NCBI GenBank assembly: GCA_033557675.1 | Contig: JAWQRM010000154.1 | Location: forward strand, 1 to 28,229 | Length of the DNA stretch: 28,229 nucleotides | Origin: Coptodactyla brooksi | Taxonomy: Eukaryota; Arthropoda; Insecta; Coleoptera; Scarabaeidae | Reading direction: 5' to 3' | In this document: positions 8,758 through 18,548 of the stretch, one piece after another | Layout of the letters: every line of letters begins with the position of its first letter | Numbering within the stretch: position 1 is the first letter of the stretch | Made by a program: the position numbers and the translations under genes | The notes under the pieces: model-generated | What the model was told of the DNA's origin: nothing | Databases searched by the model: none | Seen by the model: the letters and a program-made list of their open reading frames with translations, nothing else

Positions 8758-9649
8758 ATATATCTTTTTTTTTTAATTAAAAGTTGTAGTTAGACATGCT
8801 CATTTTGATCAATGCTGCTTATATACAAGATATAGTTTTGATTAGTCTAAGATATGCACTAACAACCTATGTACATTATTTATTGGGTAAGTATACTTTT
8901 TGCATCAATAACTTCCAAATAGCTAAAAACTATTGCTAACAATCGAAACTACATTATTTTTTAGTAACTTGTAGACTGTCTAAAGTCTCTCTTTAATTAA
9001 TCTTCAAATGTGTTTACAAACTTATTATGCCAATCTTTTTAATTAATTTTACTTTTTGAATTATGTAATTAATATAATAAAACAATTTGACTCTAAAAAA
9101 AAGGATTGTTTTTGGAGAAGTTGTGAATTTTGGAACCTTTGGCTTAGTAACAAAGTTAAACAATGCCACCACTACACCAAAACCGAACACACGTTTTCCT
9201 CGACACACGTTTCACTGACCAAATCAGCATCTTCGGTAGCGATAGAGACAATGTCTCTAGAGGCATTATGTAGCTGAAAGTTTTGCGCTTAGGGATACTG
9301 AAGGGTGACAATTCATTAAAAACTATTTGTACACTGGATAAAAAACTACACGTTTCTGAGTTTTGAAAAATACCATTCTTCGTAATTTATTCTTCTGAAT
9401 TATATCTGGTTTTCTTTGATATTTAAACTGTAGTCTCTGTATCTTTAAAACATGGTATTCAGTGTTATTTTCATTTCTGACATCAAAACATTTCAACTCT
9501 GCAACATATTAGTAGAAATGGCTTTAATTCATTAAAAATATGATTGTGATATGATGTCAATAATTAACAAGCGCGATTTGACCTCTACATATTTTCTAGC
9601 AAAGAAGGGTCTATCAAAACTTGCATAGCATATAAATTTTTAGAAAATA
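8758..9649. other. Intergenic, no gene seen; second Penelope-type motif
   Basis: AT-rich sequence downstream of MED19. The only structure is the motif at 9199-9237, a second copy of the one at 7221-7259. The open frames 9014-9208 and 9056-9277 have no domain and overlap this repeat. Confidence 0.45.
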
Positions 9650-9655
9650 TTTATT
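9650..9655 (-). terminator. MED19: Polyadenylation signal for MED19
   Basis: AATAAA on the minus strand, 66 bases downstream of the MED19 stop codon, in the expected place for a short 3' UTR. A second AT-rich alternative may exist, but this is the first exact hexamer after the stop. Confidence 0.55.
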
Positions 9656-9720
9656 AATTCTTATGATACAATAGTGCGAATTAAACATAAATAAAACGAT
9701 TTGTACACGAAAAGTATAAT

Positions 9721-9996
9721 TCAGGAATTCGAGTGCTGGCTGGGTGTCAAGCCGCCACTGTGCTCGGGACTGTGTTTCTGTTTTTTGCGCTTTTTCTCTT
9801 TTTTCCGTTTCTTCCTCTCTTTGTCTTCATCGTGCCGTTTCTGCTTTTTGTGTTTCTTCTCATGTGTGTCTTGACCAATTTCGGTAATCGGAGTTTCCTG
9901 ACTGGGTATACTACCGTCTTTGTACTTGTGCTTTTTATGTTTGTTCTTGTGTTTCTTTATTGGTGTCTGATTTGCGTACCTAAACTGTTCTGGAAG
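9721..9996 (-). CDS. MED19: MED19 exon 3 (basic C-terminal tail)
   Basis: The acceptor is ttattatag at 10005-9997. It encodes LPEQFRYANQ, two Lys/His/Arg clusters and the TGA stop at 9723-9721, 91 residues in all. The join HPGP/LPEQ matches the family. The plus-strand reading of this exon is a hydrophobic 89-residue frame (many Phe/Leu codons, the complement of Lys), an antisense shadow and not a membrane protein. Confidence 0.96.
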   Translation of the reverse strand, partial: LPEQFRYANQTPIKKHKNKHKKHKYKDGSIPSQETPITEIGQDTHEKKHKKQKRHDEDKERKKRKKEKKRKKQKHSPEHSGGLTPSQHSNS

Positions 9997-12900
9997 CTAT
10001 AATAAAAAAGAATAATAACTATCATATACAACAAAAAAACAGAACAAAGTTTGAATTACTCTATATACGGTAGAAAGATGACTTATGACAATTTGAATTA
10101 TAAGTCACTAAAATCTTTACTGAAAATTCTTTAAAAAAATGACACTCAGTTGGGTTATCTCTGTTAGTTTCAAAGATATCCCTAAAGGAAATGGAACTCT
10201 TTTTAGAAACAAATGACTATCGCCGATGTGATTTTATTATATATTTTCTCAGTAACTATAAACAATCAGTGTGTAATGTTACATATTAATTTAAAGTACT
10301 TTTTGCAAAAAATGGAAAGAGATTTGTTTGGATAACAAAATTTAAAATTCCTACAAAGCTTGTGAGAAACCTTTGCATGCTTAAAAATATCTTTTGTAGG
10401 TGGTTTTCATGCTCTATAAGCTTTAAAAGCCTAATTGTCAAGCTTAAATATATAACATTAAATTATACAATAGATCTGTTAAGAAATCAATAGTCGATGG
10501 ATGATAATGCATAGAAACATGATAAATAAATTACGTCAAAAATTCATCACCTTCTTTTATTCTAGTGTCTTTCTTTTATTACAGTGCCCAGTTTATTATA
10601 GATAATGGTTAAAGTTTTAAATAGCATGTTAAACAATGTAACAACCTAAACAGTCGTGAAAATAGGAACTTGAAAATTCTTCCCTACATTCCCTCATTTC
10701 CGTGTTTAGTCACCACCATTACTAACAGGTGAAGACATAAAAATTGGTACATTAGGCACATTAGGTGAGGTGTGGATCGTTCTTACAATACAGGCAGTAC
10801 AGTACAGTACTTAAAGTCAATACAGTACATGAACTTCATAGATTTTGCTGTCCAATTTTTCCACTTTTCACTGCCACTCTTCATCATCTTATGACGTGTA
10901 ATGCAATTATTATATGGCAATGAGCATAACTGTGTTAGGAAATTGATGTCTAAACATTCTTGCGTTTAGGTACCTAAGCTACTTGATCAGGGTACATATA
11001 TCCTATCCAAACTACAGGCTACATTTCATACACATGATCAATGTGCATAGATCCTACTTCAGAAGTTTTCAGCATATTTAATCAAAAACATTTTGTTTGA
11101 AAACTTTTTGCTGGATCTCTATCAATTTGTTAGAAGCATGAGAAAATGTCACGCCAAATACTGCTTATGATTGGTTTTCTAAGTTGGTTTAAATAAAATA
11201 CGAAGTGTAATACAATCGATGAGTACTTTGATACAGATAATGAAATATTTTTGTCAACTTTGGTAAGAAAAGTATTAAAAAACAGGTGTTTCATTAACAT
11301 GAATCACTTCACTACTATTGACTTAAATCTTTACATAGAAGATGATAATTTTGAACTGAATGATCAGGAAGAAGAAATAAAACAACTGGATCTAGACGAT
11401 GAAGCAATCTTTGTACTGAAAAAAAACCATTAATTAAGACCCTTTAAAAAAAACCTTTTTAACTTTTGCACTATTAAAAAATGACAAACTAAACTGTAAT
11501 TATAGAAGAAAACAGAAAAGCATTTATATAGTTATTAACCCTTTGCACTCTTTTGCACTATATTAGTTACAAATATATATAATAAAAAAGCATGGTTGCT
11601 GTAATAAAACAAAATATTTATTGCTTAACTACATTACATAAAATAAGTTCAAGTTTATAAACCTTCAATAAAATAAAAATTTTGTTTTGTAATTTGTCAT
11701 AGTGTGATATATACATACTACCACAAAATTCACTAGTTTCACGTCTTTTCCTTTTATCTGTTAGAGCATATAACGTAATCTCATTTCTTTCCCTTTCACA
11801 TTATATGCAGCTTCTTATCAAATCTGGTCTCAGATGCTGAAGTTGAAGGGGTTGATCGCTTGTCTCGAAAGTCATCAACTAATTGCTTGACGTACTTCAA
11901 ATGTGACAGTGGATTTTCATTTTTGTTCTTTTTCACGCTTTTATACAAGATGTATGAATTTATGGCACACACTTCCATATCCCAAAATAATATTTTTCTT
12001 CCGAGATTTTAGCAAAAAACAGTAATGTGCAGCATATTGGTCGGACCAATCAACATCGCCCATTGAAGTCGTGTAATTCACGACAACTTTTGGTTTTTCT
12101 ACATTTTATTCTTCACCTCCTCTTCAATAGCACAACTGCTCTTTTGTGTTTCCAGGATAATAACATTATCTGTCCTCTTTTATAAGCAACTGATTTATTG
12201 AATCAGGTATTCTCTTTCTATTGATTTTTAATATCCCCATTAAAAGATATTTCGTTTTCATCAATTCTTCTGCCAATGGAATACTAGTGTAGCAACTGTC
12301 TGTGAACATACAGTAACCTTGTGCACCTTGTATGTTGGTATGTTGTTTGTCATATAAATGCAGAGAAATTCTAGTGGTAACGGGTAATTCCGGACTTATA
12401 AGCTTATTAGAAATAATACTGCCATAATAAGGAAGAAAACTGTAGACATATCCAGTTTCAGCATCTGCCAAAACCTATTCTTATACCCCATTTTGTAAGT
12501 TTATTTGGATTATACATTGGAAAACATTTTTTTCCTTTGAATTTGACAACTATCTACACATATGTTTTTCCCTGGTGTGAAATACTCGGAAAATTTTAAA
12601 TTGATGTACTCCAGAAAATTACTAATCCGTTGAATTCGTGTTCTAATGTCTGTCTTCCGAGAATCTATTGTTTTCAAGTGCAACATCCAACACATTTGGT
12701 TGAATCGTCTTCGTATTCTAGTATTATTCTTAGTTGACCAATACTAATGCATATTTGGTAAAAGCATCATGCCCATATTCAGGATGATGCCGAGAAAGGC
12801 CTAGAATTCTTCCTTATTGTTCCTACATTTCTTTTTAGCATAATTGTTGGTTTCCGGTTTAATTTTGTCCACAAGCTCATGAGTGAAATACAATTTGAAA

Positions 12901-15900
12901 AATTATGTCATTTCCACCATATTGGAAATTTACAGCCCTGCTACTTTCTGCCCCATTGAAAAGTTTATATTCTGCAAGGGAATGTCACTTTCTGTAACGT
13001 CAATCCATGCATTGGTGTCTACATGTGCAACTTCTTCATCTTCGGGATCAGATTTGACAATATGAATCCTGTCTTTTTTACACTATTATTATGTCACTAT
13101 TGTTACTATCTATTCCTGAATTATTTCCAATATCATCAACTAATATTTTACTTGAATCGTCTTCTACATCACTTAATTCACAATTTTCTTCATAATTATC
13201 ACCTTCCATCTTTACTACACAAGGGCTTACAACCTTTATTGTGAAGGCTGTTTATAAACACATTAAGATAAACAGACCATCAGTTTATACGAAAGCAATC
13301 AAGCAAGCAAAACAGTCCTGTGGGGGTAGCAGCCACAGTGGATTTAAAGTTAATATTTTATTATAAGCAACAACCAAGTGCAAAGGGTGAACATTTCGAT
13401 AAATAAATTGATAATTTTATTAAGTGATCTATAATTTTTAATACACCTTATAAGATGCAGTAATTTTGATTTTGTTTGTATTTTTCTTAAGAACAATACT
13501 ATGATCACCAATGCACATTCAAGAGAACTTCTAAAAAATAATTTATTATTATTACTTTTTACTGCAACTGCTGCTTTCATGACAGATGCTTTAACCATTT
13601 GAGCTATGCCAGTGAATCTCGCATAGCTCGAGAAATCGTAACAACTACACCCTACGATTAGCAATGGGAAAAACAAGAGGAAGATTTTCTAAAGAGTAAG
13701 GGAACCTTCTTATAGCTCAGATGAAAAATTACAATTATTGTAATTTTATTTTTGATTGTCACATTAACTATCAGCAGTGATATATGCTGGGTTGCATAGT
13801 TTTACAAAGCGCATGTATTAGGTTGTTCGGAAAGTAATTTCGTTTTTTTTGGTGAAAATGAAAGGCACTTTTCTTACAGAGCATACGTATGTTATGTAAT
13901 TACATATTCACCATTTTGGTCCAACACCTTTTGTCAACTTTTTGGCAGTAGCATGATTCCACGGTCATAAAACTTCTGATCTTTGCTGGCAAAAAACTGA
14001 TCCAAGTCATTTTTGACGGCTTCATTTGAAGAAAAAGTTTTGCCGTCCAAAAAAATGTGTAGAGACCGAAACAAATAATAATCAGAAGGTGCCAGATCTG
14101 GAGAATGTGATAGGTGTAGTAGTACATCCCATCCAAACTGTAAAAGCTTTTGGCAAATTACCAAATTGGCATGGGGTCTTGCATTATCTTGGTGGAACAC
14201 CATATCTTTTCTATTGATCAATTCTGGGTTTTTCTATTTGAGTGAATTGTGCAATTTATCCAGTTGGTGACAATACACTTTAGAAGTGATCGTGGTATTC
14301 TCCCAAAAATGTCTAAACGAGCTCCCAAACATTTTGCAAACCAGTTTTGATACTGGCATTCTGTCAATACATCTTCTCTACACACATTGACTAATTCTTT
14401 TCTCGCTTGAACAGCACTTACCTTTTTATAATAAAAAAGCAAAATGTGCCAAAAATGCTGTTTTTGATTCTCCATGTTTCACAAGACACAAAAGAAAACA
14501 ATTGTACAGAACCAAACAAAATATTTTTACACAAAAACTTTCCAATGTCAGCTATTAGAATATATAATGTATACACGGTTTAGAATGAAGTTGGCTGGTT
14601 AAAAAACACCTCTGCTGCGAAAAAACGAAATTACTTTCTGAACAACCCAATATAAATGCCACCTGGCTGTGTTACATGCATAAACTCACTATATACAGGG
14701 TGATTCGCATAAGAGCCGACACAGAGCAAGAGTTGTACCCCTGAGAGGTTATAGTCCTTCAAAATGAGGTTAAGACTTTCAAGAATAATTAATATCTCAA
14801 AAACACTTTAACTTTGGAAACCCAAATTTGGTAGACGTTCTGAGTGTGCTAAGGGCATTTATCTTTTTGTAAACAGAGATCAGTTAAAGAATTTTAAAGG
14901 GTTGATTAGGGATAATGCACCCTTAAATTGTAACAGAATTTTATAGCCTATGGGCGGATTTAATAAATTATTATTCTATTTTATGGGAAATTGAATTTTA
15001 AAACTTCTTTTACTTTTGTTATTTTTCAAAAAGCTTCGCCGTTTTGAAGAAAAACGCGAATTACTAAAGACACGTATTTAATCCGTTATTTAATTTCTAA
15101 TTATTATTTAATTATTTATTTTTTTAATTTTTCATTTTGTGACCTTAGTGAAATAAGGCCCCAAGATGAAGAATTTATTTTGAACACAGTTGAAAATGAA
15201 CCATATATTAGTATAAGAAATTTATCTCGACAAACTGATCTATTGCAAACTTCTGTACACAGATCATCTGTACATCAGCAGTTAACGGAAAGAGTAGACT
15301 TTAATTTTCGACAAAGAATAAATTTATGTCATTTTGAACAATTTCTATAAATTATCGGTAGCAAATTTTTGTTTCTATTGTTTAAGTTGTTTCTTTTCCT
15401 ATTAAATTATTTTTATTGACACTTATTGGTGACTTTTAAATTTAACATATAACTTTACAGCTCACAACTGTTGAATTTTCGATGATTTTAAGTAACATGG
15501 ATAAAATACGTGTCTTTAGTAATTCGCGTTCTTCTTCAAAACAGTGAAGTTTTTTGAAAAATAACAAAAGTAAAAAAAGTTTTAAAATTCTCCATAAAAT
15601 AGAATACTAATTTATTAAATCCACCCACAGACTAAAAAATTCTGTTACAATTTAAAGGTGCATTATCCCTAATCAGCCCTTTAAAAAGCCCTTTAAAAAG
15701 ATAAATGCCCTTAGCACACTCAGAACGTCTACCAAATTTGGGTTTTCTCATGGGTACAACTTGGCATAGAGGTAAGTTGGGTTAAATTATCATATTTTAG
15801 CTTTCCTTACATGCTCTTGCTCTGTGTCAGTTCTTATGCGTATCACCCTGTACAGAATAAAAGGCTCAAAAACAATTTTAGGGTTCAAAACTGAGGAGAG

Positions 15901-16724
15901 TTCGCTTTTGTTTGTTTTGCCTTAATGGACATTTGTTAAAGTTGTATCTTAGATATTGTAGATTTATAAACATGTTTTATTCTTTAAAAATAATGTTTAT
16001 ACTTGTAACTTGAAGTTGACACTTATTAACTACTATTTTAGCACTATAAAGCATTATTTTATGTTATGTTATGTATATAATTCTCATTTTGTAATTTCTA
16101 CGAATCATTTAAAAGTATTTATTAAAATAAAACAATGGAACATTAAAAGAAGTTTCCAAATTTCGATGTTTGGTCAATTTTCTTCAAAACTAAATACACT
16201 TTTTAAAAGAATTATACTTACTGGTCCTGGATGTAATCGAAATCCATCTAATTGCACACTGGTCAAGGGTAACAATTCTTTACCACCAATGGGAGGTTTC
16301 TCGATAACTGACCTCAAGGAACTGTTATCGTTCTGTCCCGGAGTATCAATAACGCCTGGCAGCGTCGGAAGGAAACTTGATAGCTGCTCTTTCAATTTTT
16401 TACCACTAAATTTACTATAAGAGTGCTCGAGGCCATAATAGGCCATCAAATTCGTAGCCCCAGTCAGTTCTGAGTCCCCTACGAGCGTTAACCGTAGTTT
16501 CGTAACGCGAAATTTCGCAATGTTTACATTCGCCACTCACCTGGAGGTTCCTTCATCAAATAGAAAGGTCCACTGGGGACAATGGAAGGATTTTTTCCCA
16601 ATAAAATTGTCGTTTTTAATGTTCCCGTCGAGTCCTGTCTAGAAACAACAGGGGATCTGGCCCCCCTCGGTGAAGATTTCGGCGAATATTGTTCCACCTT
16701 ACGAAACTGATCACCCATCATCAT
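9721..16724 (-). CDS. MED19: Mediator complex subunit 19, complete three-exon gene
   Basis: Exons 16724-16541, 16478-16222 and 9996-9721 splice in frame to 238 residues. MED19 belongs to the Mediator complex that links transcription factors to RNA polymerase II in the nucleus. Residues 4-60 include DQFRKVEQYSPKSSPRGARS and LGKNPSIVPSGPFYLMKEPP; residues 63-147 hold the conserved core (LTGATNLMAYYGLEHSYSKF, LSSFLPTLPGVID, SSLRSVIEKPPIGGKELLPL, DGFRLHPGP); residues 148-238 are Lys/His/Arg-rich (KKHKNKHKKHK at about 160-170 and a long KKRKKEKKRKK stretch at about 208-218), matching the family's nuclear basic tail, and end in GGLTPSQHSNS. All three exons are intact, with no stop or frameshift, and length is close to human MED19. 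Intron 1 is 62 bp; intron 2 is 6225 bp. Confidence 0.97.
9997..11534. other. MED19 intron 2, 3' portion
   Basis: Between the exon 3 acceptor and the piggyBac-like element. A small direct-repeat cluster of cagtac units lies at about 10795-10830. One acidic open frame (11197-11432, plus) is described separately. No other element is recognised. Confidence 0.5.
11197..11432 (+). other. Unassigned acidic open frame
   Basis: About 77 codons open without an upstream ATG, reading KCNTIDEYFDTDNEIFLSTL at the start, then an Asp/Glu-rich stretch (EDDNFELNDQEEEIKQLDLDDE) and ending FVLKKNH before TAA. It lies antisense to MED19 inside its intron and about 100 bases outside the piggyBac-like left end. 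Composition suggests the acidic part of a transposase or a processed fragment, but I recognise no family. Confidence 0.25.
11535..13391 (-). mobile_element. Decayed piggyBac-like element with both terminal repeats
   Basis: The left end is TTAA followed by ccctttgcact (11535-11549); the right end is the inverted form agtgcaaaggg followed by tgaa, a one-base variant of TTAA (13377-13391). Between them the minus strand encodes pieces of a piggyBac (DDE_Tnp_1_7) transposase in order: an acidic N-terminal region near 13245-13100, FSEYFTPGKNICVDSCQI near 12600-12540, GYCMFTDSCYTSIPLAEEL near 12330-12260, NRKRIPDSINQLL near 12220-12180, a YTTSMGDVDWSDQYAAHYCF segment near 12070-12010, and INSYILYK with LSHLKYVKQLVDDF near 11970-11870. 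Frames change several times and stops interrupt the N-terminal third. It is dead but nearly full-length in layout. Confidence 0.88.
11796..12695 (-). pseudogene. piggyBac transposase pseudogene
   Basis: Open pieces at 12695-12510, 12471-12166 and 11978-11796 (minus) cover the catalytic and C-terminal parts of the transposase. In the first, the motif usually read as a D(E/S) pair after VD is VDSCQI; in the second, the FTDSCYTS block keeps the expected Asp. The GDVDWSDQ block, where the third catalytic Asp sits, is also present between the pieces. Frameshifts separate the pieces and the cysteine-rich C-terminal finger is not seen. Confidence 0.8.
13818..14650 (-). mobile_element. Internally deleted mariner, family M1, copy 1
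   Basis: Inverted ends ttaggttgttcggaaagtaa (13818 onward) and, inverted, ttgggttgttcagaaagtaa (14650 backward) are flanked by TA on both sides (13816-13817 and 14651-14652), the mariner target duplication. At 833 bp it is about 450 bp shorter than a full mariner. On the minus strand the N-terminal helix-turn-helix part (MENQKQHFWHILLFYYKK from 14475) runs to NWFAK and then jumps to the C-terminal half (VYCHQLDKLHNSLKQK in a shifted frame, then NRKDMVFHQDNARPH and SPDLAPSDYYLF). The second and third catalytic Asp are visible; the first (GDEKW region) lies in the deletion. Family D,D34D spacing is consistent with mariner. Confidence 0.9.
13934..14475 (-). pseudogene. Mariner transposase pseudogene (family M1)
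   Basis: Two overlapping frames, 14475-14218 (N-terminal) and 14221-13934 (C-terminal), are joined across an internal deletion plus a frameshift. Motifs FHQDNARPH and SPDLAPSDY identify the mariner DD34D catalytic half, and FLDGKTFSSNEAV and MLLPKS match the usual C-terminal end. It cannot produce an active enzyme. Confidence 0.85.
14696..15850 (+). mobile_element. Transposon relic with long inverted arms and a helix-turn-helix remnant
   Basis: The ends cagggtgattcgcataagag (14696 onward) and, inverted, cagggtgatacgcataagaa (15850 backward) are flanked by TA on both sides. Pairing continues inward for about 390 bp on the left (to 15085) and 352 bp on the right (from 15499), including near-identical blocks such as gcacactcagaacgtctacc and its complement. 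The centre encodes 64 codons ending at 15350 (DLSEIRPQDEEFILNTVENE, then SIRNLSRQTDLLQTSVHR), the layout of the N-terminal helix-turn-helix of a Tc1/mariner-like transposase. The catalytic domain is absent, so the element is a non-autonomous derivative with arms long enough to form a stable foldback in RNA. Confidence 0.8.
15159..15350 (+). pseudogene. Helix-turn-helix remnant of a Tc1/mariner-like transposase
   Basis: The frame reads PQDEEFILNTVENEPYISIR then NLSRQTDLLQTSVHR and ends FEQFL before TAA. The pattern (acidic start, E-hydrophobic-x-N-V, then I-R-x-L-S-x-x-T and S-V-H-R) is that of HTH domains in a widespread insect Tc1/mariner-like group. The similarity is by eye and the exact family is not settled. 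No catalytic residues follow. Confidence 0.5.
15851..16221. other. MED19 intron 2, 5' portion
   Basis: AT-rich intron sequence between the long-arm element and the exon 2 donor. No repeat or gene is recognised. Confidence 0.5.
16222..16478 (-). CDS. MED19: MED19 exon 2 (conserved core)
   Basis: The acceptor is ctcgtag, directly before gggactca; the first two bases complete Gly62. It encodes residues 63-147, the most conserved block of the family, and ends at Pro147 with the consensus donor gtaagt (16221-16216), phase 0. Confidence 0.96.
16541..16724 (-). CDS. MED19: MED19 exon 1
   Basis: Encodes residues 1-61 plus the first base of Gly62. The start has three consecutive ATG codons (MMMGDQF); the first is used here, though initiation at the second or third would change only the first two residues. 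The donor is gtgagt (16540-16535). Confidence 0.95.
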
Positions 16725-16830
16725 ACTTATACATCGTTGTTTAGCCTAAAAAGTTGACAAGTTGCACTTCTTGCGGAGCGACCAATGCGCACGCGCTAAT
16801 CACCTGTGGTTTGGGAATTTGAACTTCATA
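16725..16830 (-). promoter_or_regulatory. MED19: MED19 promoter region with NRF1/erect-wing-like palindrome
   Basis: tgcgcacgcgct (16786-16797), 62-73 bases upstream of the ATG, differs by one end base from the NRF1 consensus YGCGCAYGCGCR; the insect factor is erect wing. A CCAAT box (accaat) adjoins it. There is no TATA box. This is the arrangement of a housekeeping promoter, by inference; the transcription start is not placed. Confidence 0.5.
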
Positions 16831-17773
16831 AAGGTGGCATCATTTTTGAATTAATTGATAGGATAGAACGAAATATGTCCCCGTAATTATTTTTTAGTTT
16901 TATTACAATTATAGAGCTTCGAATACCCAAACGATGACTAAACAGTACATCCCGTGTTTAGTCAGAATTAACGTATAATGTATTAATTGAAATATTCAAA
17001 CAAGGATTTTTAATTTTGAACAGTGCTCATTCAGGTGCACAACTTCATAAATAGTTCTGTTAATTCCTTATATATGTATTTTAATTTTGTGTTTACATCT
17101 CTGCAATCCCTTATTATAAAAAAAGTAAAATTTATTTGAGGTTTCTGAGTACATATTTGACTAGTGGTTAATGCAGTTATTAGAAATCGAATGAATTCTA
17201 ACAGTTTTACCACCATAATTAAAGATTCAAAGTAACTTATTTTGGTAGATCGGATTTGAAAAAGTTGTGCGTTGCTACTAAGAATCCTAAGTCTACAACT
17301 TTAGCAAAGCAAGAATGTTTATTACTCCTATTAAATAATACGTCGATTTATTTATTACTCATTTTAGTAAATGATGTGTTAGGACAGATTGTGATAAATA
17401 ATAAAGAACAATTCGCACAGCTCCATAGTGAAAAGCAAGTTTTGTGTTGGTACCATTGAATAATTGTCATTACTTTCTTTTCAATAATTACTTCAAATAC
17501 TTTCGTATCGTTTGAAAGTTCCGTAAATTGTTTTTGCTAGACGACAATATATCTAGTAATTTCTTTATTACACATATATTTTTACAGGTCTCTTATTTTA
17601 CTGCTCTGTCCTTTAGACTTTTTTTTTTCCTCAATACCACCATAACGCCCAACATTTCAAAATCATTTAAAAAATCGAAACTCAAAATATCTCAATGTGT
17701 GAATTGAAGTTTTATCGATTTGAATAAATTCAACCTAAAGTTGATTGAACGGGACAATCAAGGGCTTTTTCTA
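16831..17773. other. Intergenic, no gene seen
   Basis: Between the divergent MED19 upstream region and the Helentron-like copy C. The open frames 17031-17216 and 17256-17459 have no domain, no splice context and no recognisable family. Confidence 0.5.
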
Positions 17774-18374
17774 TTTTCTCTTAAGGCAAGGTATTGCATT
17801 CGCAATAAAAATCGATGTCGACATTTTGATGGATGTTGACGAATTAGGCCTTTCTATTAAAACAATACTTTACATACAAGCTAATTATTATATAATCTGG
17901 TCACAACAAGGATGTAAAAATTGTACATATGGTTGAGGTACTTAACCTACAAATTTTTTGATTTTTTTTACAATTTTTAGTAACAAAATAGATTTTTGTA
18001 ATTTACATAAAATTGTGAGTAAAAGACTTTAAGGGTAATACACACTTAAAATCAACAGTTCTCGAGTTATAAGTATAATTGATAAAAATACAGTCCTATG
18101 GGGTAAGAGATAAGAGAGATTTCGTTCTTAATCTCGGATATTGCTCTCTTTAGAAAAAAAAATGTTTCAAATAAAGGTTGCATGACATCAAACTCTTCAC
18201 AATTTGAAACAGTTTTCGAATATACAGGGTTTATTCTAAAAACTATCCAACTTTAGATTTTTAAATGGAACTTCCTGTATATTGTGATAGTTTTGAAGTT
18301 CTTATAAGACTTGAGGGCCACTTTTAATCCAGGGGCAAGGTAAGGCAAAATCATGTACAATGTACATCTTCTAG
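17774..18374 (+). mobile_element. Helentron/DINE-1-like element, copy C
   Basis: It opens with ttttctcttaagg and shares the block order of copy A, but lacks the GTCY microsatellite and jumps from gacgaattaggc to attaaaacaatac. It keeps the mini-repeat (18220-18282) and the 3' end: hairpin atgtac-aat-gtacat (18353-18367), ctt, then CTAG (18371-18374) followed by T, the expected Helitron-type CTRR ending. Confidence 0.65.
18220..18282. repeat. Palindrome-ended mini-repeat, unit 4
   Basis: Single copy in element C, reading tatacagggtttattcta to gaacttcctgtata. It is a diverged copy of units at 6122, 6623 and 6799. Confidence 0.55.
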
Positions 18375-18548
18375 TTTTACCAGCAAATATCTTGCACAGT
18401 TTTAATAACTAAAGTTTGGAAAATTTAAAATTCAATGTGTATAATTCAATTATTGAGCAGCAGGGAGATTATTTCCAAGATTTGTTATGGTTATTAAAAT
18501 AGCGATTATTAAAATGTTTAGATCACAATTATTTCATTGCTACGTTTC

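Noticed and set aside
9733..10002. Plus-strand 89-aa hydrophobic open frame
   Set aside because: It is the antisense of the MED19 Lys-rich exon 3; Phe/Leu codons are complements of Lys codons.
16010..16420. Plus-strand 136-aa open frame over MED19 exon 2
   Set aside because: It is the antisense shadow of the conserved MED19 core.
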